From: Bdellovibrionota bacterium | Lineage (GTDB): Bacteria > Bdellovibrionota > Bacteriovoracia > Bacteriovoracales > Bacteriovoracaceae | Length of the DNA stretch: 12,392 bases | NCBI GenBank assembly: GCA_030836365.1 | Contig: JAURQB010000021.1 | Coordinates: forward strand, 1-12,392 | Direction: 5' to 3' | Shown here: piece after piece, positions 8,094-12,392 of the stretch | Numbering within the stretch: position 1 is the stretch's first letter | Layout: each line of letters opens with the position of its first letter | Made by a program: the position numbers and the translations under genes | Notes under the pieces: model-generated | What the model saw: only the letters and a program-made list of their open reading frames with translations | The model's database searches: none | What the model was told of the DNA's origin: nothing

Positions 8094-8170
8094 GGTCCCG
8101 TAGCTCAGTTGGTTAGAGCATCTCCCTTTTAAGGAGAGGGTCCTGTGTTCGAGTCACAGCGGGATCACCA
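8094..8170 (+). tRNA. tRNA-Lys (anticodon TTT), CCA encoded
   Basis: The cloverleaf is complete. The acceptor strands GGTCCCG (8094-8100) and CGGGATC (8160-8166) pair with one G-U. The D stem is GCTC/GAGC. The anticodon stem TCTCC/GGAGA closes the loop CTTTTAA (8126-8132), with anticodon TTT at 8128-8130 and A37 at 8131. The T arm CTGTG/CACAG carries TTCGAGT. Discriminator A is followed by a genomic CCA. U36 and A37 are the determinants expected for t6A and then ms2t6A, the modification completed by the neighbouring mtaB product. Eight T residues follow directly after the CCA. Confidence 0.98.
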
Positions 8171-8178
8171 TTTTTTTT

Positions 8179-8200
8179 GAGTAAATACAAGTATTTGCTC
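8179..8200 (+). repeat. Inverted repeat in the tRNA spacer reaching into tRNA-Glu
   Basis: GAGTAAATAC (8179-8188) pairs with GTATTTGCTC (8191-8200) over ten positions with a single G-U pair. In RNA this would be a stem of nine pairs with a CAAG loop once the innermost pair opens. The last four bases of the 3' arm are the first four bases of mature tRNA-Glu, so the hairpin competes with the tRNA-Glu acceptor stem in the precursor. It could guide or delay 5' processing. The pairing is seen; the role is inference. Confidence 0.55.
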
Positions 8201-8274
8201 CCATCGTCTAGCCCGGTCTAGGACACCGCCTTTTCACGGCGGTAACAGGGGTTCGAATCCCCTTGGGAGTGCCA
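8197..8274 (+). tRNA. tRNA-Glu (anticodon TTC), CCA encoded
   Basis: The acceptor strands GCTCCCA (8197-8203) and TGGGAGT (8264-8270) pair with a G-U at the first position. The anticodon stem CCGCC/GGCGG closes the loop TTTTCAC, with TTC at 8233-8235. The T arm AGGGG/CCCCT carries TTCGAAT. Discriminator G and a genomic CCA end the gene. The D loop is two bases longer than in the E. coli tRNA-Glu. It lies 26 bases after tRNA-Lys and shares its promoter and terminator. It is not an MtaB substrate, since it does not read an ANN codon. Confidence 0.97.
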
Positions 8275-8280
8275 TTTTAT

Positions 8281-8313
8281 AAAAGCTCTGACTTAGATCA
8301 GAGCTTTTTTTTT
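8281..8313 (+). terminator. Intrinsic terminator of the tRNA operon
   Basis: AGCTCTGA and TCAGAGCT form an 8-base perfect stem around a 6-base loop, lengthened by AAA/TTT pairing, and end in nine T residues. It begins 6 bases after the CCA of tRNA-Glu and insulates the FecR-domain gene. Confidence 0.92.
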
Positions 8314-8368
8314 ACAAATCCTCTTCTCAAATATGAACAAAACTCATTTAGAGAAAAATTCTTCTATC

Positions 8369-8396
8369 TCTACATCAACTGCTCTGGCGTTATAAT
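8369..8396 (+). promoter_or_regulatory. Candidate promoter of the FecR-domain gene
   Basis: TATAAT at 8391-8396 is a perfect -10 box. TCTACA at 8369-8374 matches the -35 box in four of six bases with a 16-base spacer. Transcription would start near 8403, only about 7 bases before the ATG at 8410. This supports the ATG at 8428 as the real start. Confidence 0.5.
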
Positions 8397-8427
8397 AAGT
8401 AAGAATATTATGAAAAGGGTATTAAAA

Positions 8428-9024
8428 ATGAGATTTATTAGTTTGGTTTTAGCCACTTTATCATTTGCTTTTTCTACACCTAGTTTCTCCTCAGGCTCTT
8501 ATGCCATCGTAAAAAAAATAAGAGGTGTGGCCAAAGTTGATAACAAGGAACTTAAAGTAGGAGACCGAATCGAAATTGGCTCCATTATCAATGCAAGAGG
8601 AAAAGGTAACTTTGTCGATATCAAAATTGAACCGAACCATGGAGCAGTTCGTATTGTTGATGGTGAGTTTGAATTAAAAAAAATCTCTAGTAACGACTCT
8701 GTCTACAATATACTATTTGGAAAAGTATTTAGCTACTTCAATAAGACAGACAAAAGCAATATTCAAATTAATACCAAGCAAGCCTCATTTTCCGTACACG
8801 GAACTAAGTTTTTAGCAGAACAATTAGAAGATGATCGCTCTTTTTTATGTGTTTGCGACGGAATTGTCGAAGCAAAGAACTCATCAGGAAAATCCGCGCA
8901 TGTTAAAGCTGGAGAAGAAGTATTTATCACCAAAAATGACCCTAAGTTTGTAGATGAAATCATCGTGCAAGACATGACGAAGTTAAAAAGTATTTTTAAA
9001 GATATGGGATACCCTGTTAAATAA
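8428..9024 (+). CDS. Exported FecR-domain protein
   Basis: The frame stays open upstream into tRNA-Glu, but the best start is the ATG at 8428, with AAGGG eight bases upstream and the -10 box at a fitting distance; the ATG at 8410 is weaker. This gives 198 residues. Residues 1-22 are a signal peptide. The mature part is a beta-rich FecR-like domain with the typical core at about 98-168: GKVFSYF, then INTKQASFSVHGTKFLAEQ, then CDGIVEA and HVKAGEEVFI. Classical FecR proteins are inner-membrane anti-sigma regulators, but this one lacks the cytoplasmic N-terminal part and has no sigma-factor or TonB-receptor neighbour. It is more likely a periplasmic or surface protein that reuses the fold. Cys141 and Cys143 form a CxC pair. 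Confidence 0.85.
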   Translation: MRFISLVLATLSFAFSTPSFSSGSYAIVKKIRGVAKVDNKELKVGDRIEIGSIINARGKGNFVDIKIEPNHGAVRIVDGEFELKKISSNDSVYNILFGKVFSYFNKTDKSNIQINTKQASFSVHGTKFLAEQLEDDRSFLCVCDGIVEAKNSSGKSAHVKAGEEVFITKNDPKFVDEIIVQDMTKLKSIFKDMGYPVK

Positions 9025-9052
9025 AAAAGGGCTTCTAATTAGAAGCCCGTTT
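9023..9052. terminator. Bidirectional intrinsic terminator
   Basis: GGGCTTCT (9029-9036) and AGAAGCCC (9041-9048) form a perfect 8-base stem with an AATT loop. Six A residues on the left give a U tract to minus-strand transcripts, and GTTT on the right gives a weaker one to plus-strand transcripts. It separates the FecR-domain gene from the convergent barrel gene. Confidence 0.85.
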
Positions 9053-9075
9053 AAAAAATTTAATCTTGTTTATTA

Positions 9076-9852
9076 TTACTTAGACTTTCCGCCACCGAAA
9101 CTACCACTAATAAAAAGTCCACCATAACTTGAGCTGTAATCTTGCTGTCCACCTGTTTTAAATGTATTTGATGAACTTTGATATTCAGCGCCAGCTCTTA
9201 AACGATCGTTAACTCTCACACTAACACTAGCAGAACTTAATGACTCACGATCTCCATCAAAACTACTTCTCAGCTCTTCCTTAACCATAATTCGAACAAT
9301 ATCATGTATATCTAAATCGGCCTGTGAATATAATGAAGTATCAAAAAAACCACTTCTCTTTCCGAGCTCAACGCCCAAACCGACTCCTGCATGGGCAGAT
9401 AAATCAATACCATCAGCGATATCAAGCCTAAGCCCAGCTCCAATACCTCCATTCAGCATTCGCCAACTTCCTTGTTCGCCATCGTAAGTATACTCAAGCC
9501 CAGACGATTGATATTGTAGAAATGGAGAAACACTACTATCAGTTTCGTTTAGGAAAACCTTGGTTGCTGAGTCTCCAAAAATATCGATATGAAACCTTCT
9601 ACTCGATTCTGAATTTCCGTCACTTGAGGTTACATCTACAGACCTCAACTCAATTGAGCTAGATGAGATAGACTCCCTGTCATCACTTTCTCTTTTAACA
9701 CTGGAGTTGAAGCTACCACCAATACCGAACGGTGATGTCGTAGCGGCGACAGTAACCGATTTGTCTTTTGTAACTTTGGAATCATCTTCCTCATTAGCAA
9801 GTGAACTAAACATTGTTAAACTAGCACAAATAAAAAGAATTTTTTTCATCAT
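9076..9852 (-). CDS. Putative outer-membrane beta-barrel protein
   Basis: The product has 258 residues. Residues 1-19 are a signal peptide ending in SLA, followed by an acidic, Ser-rich segment. From about residue 55 there are repeated alternating polar/hydrophobic strands rich in Ser, Gly and Tyr (for example SIELRSVDV, FLQYQSSGLEYTYD, GIGAGLRLDI, VGLGVELG, ASVSVRV, RAGAEYQ, GGLFISGSFGG). This pattern suggests a small barrel or a surface beta protein. There is no C-terminal Phe, and the tail is GGGKSK, which is unusual for a canonical outer-membrane barrel. AGGAG lies 4 bases before the first ATG and 7 before the second (9849), so the second may be used. I recognise no family. Confidence 0.72.
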   Translation of the reverse strand: MMKKILFICASLTMFSSLANEEDDSKVTKDKSVTVAATTSPFGIGGSFNSSVKRESDDRESISSSSIELRSVDVTSSDGNSESSRRFHIDIFGDSATKVFLNETDSSVSPFLQYQSSGLEYTYDGEQGSWRMLNGGIGAGLRLDIADGIDLSAHAGVGLGVELGKRSGFFDTSLYSQADLDIHDIVRIMVKEELRSSFDGDRESLSSASVSVRVNDRLRAGAEYQSSSNTFKTGGQQDYSSSYGGLFISGSFGGGKSK

Positions 9853-9928
9853 TTATCTCCTGTTGTTTCCCCAAAACTACATATAGACAGTCAAAAAACG
9901 TGCCAAAAAAAATCTCTTCAAAGACATA

Positions 9929-9943
9929 AAGTATTAAATACTT
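9929..9943. repeat. Perfect 15-base palindrome in a divergent intergenic region
   Basis: AAGTATT-A-AATACTT is a perfect inverted repeat with 7-base arms, lying between the divergent barrel gene (77 bases away) and the RNA methyltransferase gene (109 bases away). It could be a regulator site acting on the barrel gene. The centre ATTAAAT is the same as in the palindrome at 3458-3470. The rest of the 199-base gap is A-rich with no gene. For the barrel gene I see only weak promoter matches (TTGGCA, 15 bases, TATATG, on the minus strand). Confidence 0.35.
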
Positions 9944-9995
9944 ATCACCCACTTCATCAAAATATATGTCAAAAAAATAGACAGCTGAAAGGAGC

Positions 9996-10024
9996 TTGAG
10001 GACCTAACAAAAAAGATGTAAAAG
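9996..10024 (+). promoter_or_regulatory. Candidate promoter of the RNA methyltransferase gene
   Basis: TTGAGG (9996-10001), a 17-base spacer and TAAAAG (10019-10024) each match the sigma70 consensus in four of six bases. Transcription would begin near 10031, about 21 bases before the TTG start. Confidence 0.35.
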
Positions 10025-10051
10025 TCCGAATCAAAGAAAAAGGCTTACTAT

Positions 10052-11209
10052 TTGAAAAAATCTCATGACATCTTCAAAATTGAACATATTGACCCGCTTG
10101 GACAAGGGGTCTCGAAAACAGAGGAAGATGTCTTTTTTGTTTATAACACCCTTGAGGGAGAAGAAGGAACGGCAGACGTAGATGGCCAAAAGAAAGGCGT
10201 TTCCTTTGGCCATCTACCTACTACTGAGCAACTAACAAAAGTCTCTCCACATAGAGTACACCCTGAGTGCCCGCACTTTTTCTCCTGCAATGGATGTCAT
10301 TTTTTACATACGCCATATCAAAATGAGATTTCAATTAAACTCAATAGCCTTAAAAGAAGTCTTAAATTATATGAACGAAAAACGGGAAATCTGACAAAAG
10401 AAGAGTCTATCTTTTCCCATCAATCTGAAGAGAGATTTAATACAAGAAATAGAATTCAGCTTCACTACGACTTATCAAAAAAGAGACTTGGTTTAATCGG
10501 TCATAAAAAAAATCAAATTATTGAGGTACCTGAGTGCTTAATTGGTACTAAAGAGATTCAAGAAGAAATAAAAAAACTTTATAAGGACGAAAGTTGGATA
10601 AAGATCATTCCAAAAAATTCACCAAAAAATGGTCATATCGAAATAATTGCAAACGCAAACTCAGAAGTGAGTGTTGTCTTTAACCACCCTTATTCTCATG
10701 GAGGGTTTACTCAAGTAAACCAGAAGATGAACAAAGTTCTTCGCAACCTAGTAACTAAACATGCCTTAGAATGTTTTTCTGACTCAGACGTCATTTTTGA
10801 CTTGTTTGGAGGTAGCGGAAACTTATCCAAAAAAATCAAAAATAAACCATGCATTATATATGATTCCTACGGTGATGGGATGCTCGTTGAGAAAGATGGC
10901 CATCAGGAATTTATCAGACAAAATCTGTATTCAAAAAAAGCACCAGAAATCATAGTAAAAAAACTGCAACAACACACTAACCCTGGGGTAATTATTGACC
11001 CACCAAGATCAGGTTTAAAAAATATTACCGATTTTTTTCCTGAAAACTCCAACGTAAAAAATATAATTTATGTTAGCTGCAATCCGGCTACATTATTCAG
11101 AGATATCGCTAATTTAAAAAACTACAAAATAGAACATATACACTTGGTGGATTTATTTCCATGCACGTTCCATTATGAAACAGTATGTGTACTATCAAAA
11201 AATAAGTAA
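10052..11209 (+). CDS. RNA 5-methyluridine methyltransferase, TrmA/RlmD family
   Basis: The family methylates C5 of a uridine in tRNA or 23S rRNA using SAM. The 385 residues contain a short N-terminal TRAM-like region (8-50), the RlmD-type iron-sulfur cysteines Cys73-x5-Cys79-x2-Cys82 plus Cys162, and the conserved GGFTQVN (217-223). The SAM-site motif is FDLFGGSGN (249-257), followed by IDPPRSG (315-321). The nucleophile is Cys343 (YVSCNPAT) and the general base is Glu376 (HYETVCVL). The four cluster cysteines favour an RlmD/RlmC-like rRNA enzyme over TrmA, but the target base cannot be fixed. The segment between SAM motifs (260-315) is shorter than in E. coli RlmD, and the usual Cys in DLFCG is Gly. 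The start is TTG, preceded by AAGG. Confidence 0.88.
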   Translation: MKKSHDIFKIEHIDPLGQGVSKTEEDVFFVYNTLEGEEGTADVDGQKKGVSFGHLPTTEQLTKVSPHRVHPECPHFFSCNGCHFLHTPYQNEISIKLNSLKRSLKLYERKTGNLTKEESIFSHQSEERFNTRNRIQLHYDLSKKRLGLIGHKKNQIIEVPECLIGTKEIQEEIKKLYKDESWIKIIPKNSPKNGHIEIIANANSEVSVVFNHPYSHGGFTQVNQKMNKVLRNLVTKHALECFSDSDVIFDLFGGSGNLSKKIKNKPCIIYDSYGDGMLVEKDGHQEFIRQNLYSKKAPEIIVKKLQQHTNPGVIIDPPRSGLKNITDFFPENSNVKNIIYVSCNPATLFRDIANLKNYKIEHIHLVDLFPCTFHYETVCVLSKNK

Positions 11210-11227
11210 ACCTGGTACCATGAAAAT

Positions 11228-11836
11228 ATGGACCAAGACTTATTAAAAATAACAGAAGAAAAAAAAAAGATAAGTGATAATGTAAATATTTTGGAAATAG
11301 GTCCTGGCAACAATCCAAGCTTATCAATAAATTTTCTTGAGACACATAAATGCACCTATCATACAGTGGACTTTACTGGTCTTAATTCACTAAACAAATA
11401 CCATCAACATTTCATTTCTGATTTCTTGTTAACTGAATTAAAAAGAAGCTATGATATCATCATAGATCGATGCGCATGGCATGAACAAGATCTATTCACA
11501 AGACATAAATATGTAAAAAAAATTTATTGCCTATTGAAAAAAGATGGCTGCTTCATCGGAGAGCATGCGATATATCATAAATCAATAAAATTCGAAGAAG
11601 ATTATCTTCTTTTTGATGAAGATAAAAAAGTTCTATATCAACAAAAAAATGGGATTATAGAAACGGTAAAATATATACCGGAAACTCAACAAATTGAGAG
11701 TGATTTAAAATTAAATAAATTTGAGATACTAAAGTTCATATGCGATCCAACAAAAAAAATTATCTGCAATAGATCAATCCCTACCCCCCGCCAAGGAGAC
11801 CCAGATCATCTTTATTTCCTGACTCAAAAAAGTTGA
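11228..11836 (+). CDS. Class I SAM-dependent methyltransferase
   Basis: The product has 202 residues. Motif I is ILEIGPGNNP (21-30), the acidic ribose-binding residue is probably Asp48 (TVDF), motif IV is YDIIIDRCAWHE (75-86), and LLKKDGCFIGEH (102-112) is the strand after the post-I helices. These define a SAM methyltransferase of the kind that acts on small molecules or sugars. The GPGNNPS loop and the DRCAWHE sequence are not diagnostic to me. The gene starts 18 bases after the RNA methyltransferase stop, in the same frame. A flippase gene follows 44 bases later, so methylation of a surface sugar is a reasonable but unproven role. The ribosome site is weak. AAA and ATA codons are frequent. 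Confidence 0.82.
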   Translation: MDQDLLKITEEKKKISDNVNILEIGPGNNPSLSINFLETHKCTYHTVDFTGLNSLNKYHQHFISDFLLTELKRSYDIIIDRCAWHEQDLFTRHKYVKKIYCLLKKDGCFIGEHAIYHKSIKFEEDYLLFDEDKKVLYQQKNGIIETVKYIPETQQIESDLKLNKFEILKFICDPTKKIICNRSIPTPRQGDPDHLYFLTQKS

Positions 11837-11880
11837 TATTTCCTTAAGAAACCCGAGAAGTATTACAACAAGGAAGTGAC

Positions 11881-12392
11881 TTGAAACTAAATTTAGCAAT
11901 TAATACGATTGCAACTCTATCATCAAAATTAACAACAATTTTCGTTGGTATTTTCACGACAAGATATCTTGTTATGGGACTTGATCCCAACCAATATGGC
12001 TTTTATGTTTTTTTATGGAGTATTAGTTCAGCGCTTTTTTTTACCGATATGGGAATGGGTATTGCTGCTCAGAAAAAAACAGGTGAATATGAGTCTCACC
12101 AGGACATTGATCTACTAAACAAGCAAATCAATACCATTTTTGTTACCTACTTGTTTATCCTAACTATTTTTGGGGTGATCAATTATTTTGTCATTACTCC
12201 AAACCTCACTAATTTTTTGGTTATTGATACTACTGATAATTCTATAGAATTTTATCAAAATTTATTTTGGATATTCTCAAACTTAATTGCAGTAAACTTT
12301 ACAATTTCATTCTTCAGAGAAATTCTGGCCGGGTTAAGAAAAATTTATATTATAGAATTGATCAATACCATTTTCAGTTTATCTTACCTTGC
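11881..12392 (+). CDS. Polysaccharide flippase (Wzx/MOP-like), N-terminal part
   Basis: The frame is open from a TTG at 11881 to the window end, about 170 codons, so the gene is cut by the edge. AAGGA six to seven bases upstream supports the TTG. The visible part has about five hydrophobic helices, near residues 8-30, 41-66, 85-108, 125-147 and 155-170. The opening pattern (a first helix ending FTTRYLVMGLDPNQYGFYVFLWS, shown here only as helix-turn-helix logic: TRYL, GLDPNQYG) is typical of O-antigen and exopolysaccharide flippases, which move lipid-linked sugar units across the inner membrane. A glycan gene cluster probably continues beyond the window. Confidence 0.75.
   Translation, partial: MKLNLAINTIATLSSKLTTIFVGIFTTRYLVMGLDPNQYGFYVFLWSISSALFFTDMGMGIAAQKKTGEYESHQDIDLLNKQINTIFVTYLFILTIFGVINYFVITPNLTNFLVIDTTDNSIEFYQNLFWIFSNLIAVNFTISFFREILAGLRKIYIIELINTIFSLSYL

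Noticed and set aside
8171..8178. T8 run after tRNA-Lys as a full terminator
   Set aside because: No separate stem precedes it apart from the tRNA itself, and tRNA-Glu has no promoter of its own. Partial termination remains possible and is reported as a finding.
8263..8427. Extended N-terminus of the FecR-domain gene starting inside tRNA-Glu
   Set aside because: This start would overlap the tRNA and the terminator. The perfect -10 box at 8391, the ribosome site and the signal peptide all point to the ATG at 8428.
11109..11355. Minus-strand open frames across the methyltransferase junction
   Set aside because: They lie opposite two well-supported plus-strand methyltransferase genes and show no family features.
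1..12392. CRISPR arrays, insertion sequences, toxin-antitoxin or defence systems
   Set aside because: I searched for regular repeats, transposase motifs and paired small genes on both strands and saw none that hold up.

Overview
The window is a low-GC bacterial chromosome segment with Gram-negative traits: signal peptides, a probable lipoprotein, a likely outer-membrane barrel and a likely surface-glycan locus. The mix of secreted subtilase, unfamiliar exported proteins and AT-rich housekeeping genes would fit a Bacteriovorax-like member of the Bdellovibrionota. That placement is inference only, since no rRNA or marker gene fixes it.

Left part (1-3424, minus strand): a secreted S8 serine protease is followed, with a one-base stop/start overlap, by a large exported protein of unknown function that leaves the window. 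Centre left (3550-6145, plus strand): a small one-helix membrane protein, then a 2-hydroxyacid dehydrogenase of the phosphoglycerate dehydrogenase type. The dehydrogenase overlaps purA (adenylosuccinate synthetase) by one base, so the two are probably translated together.

Centre (6213-8313): a small putative lipoprotein converges on mtaB, which encodes the tRNA t6A37 methylthiotransferase. mtaB is divergent from a tRNA-Lys(TTT)-tRNA-Glu(TTC) operon that ends at a strong terminator. tRNA-Lys(UUU) is an established substrate of MtaB-family enzymes. The candidate promoters of mtaB and of the tRNA operon share overlapping -35 boxes. This enzyme/substrate pairing is the most interesting feature I see. 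The tRNA spacer can also form a hairpin that captures the 5' acceptor strand of tRNA-Glu.

Right part (8428-12392): an orphan FecR-domain exported protein and an opposing putative outer-membrane protein share a bidirectional terminator. A plus-strand run follows: a TrmA/RlmD-type RNA m5U methyltransferase with a compact SAM domain, a second SAM methyltransferase, and the start of a Wzx-like polysaccharide flippase. The last two suggest the beginning of a surface-polysaccharide locus.

There is no gene-free stretch above about 200 bases. I found no CRISPR array, transposase, insertion sequence or obvious defence system. Most of the window is ordinary housekeeping and envelope genes, and the new interest lies in the arrangement of the tRNA/mtaB region and in the protease/unknown-protein pair.
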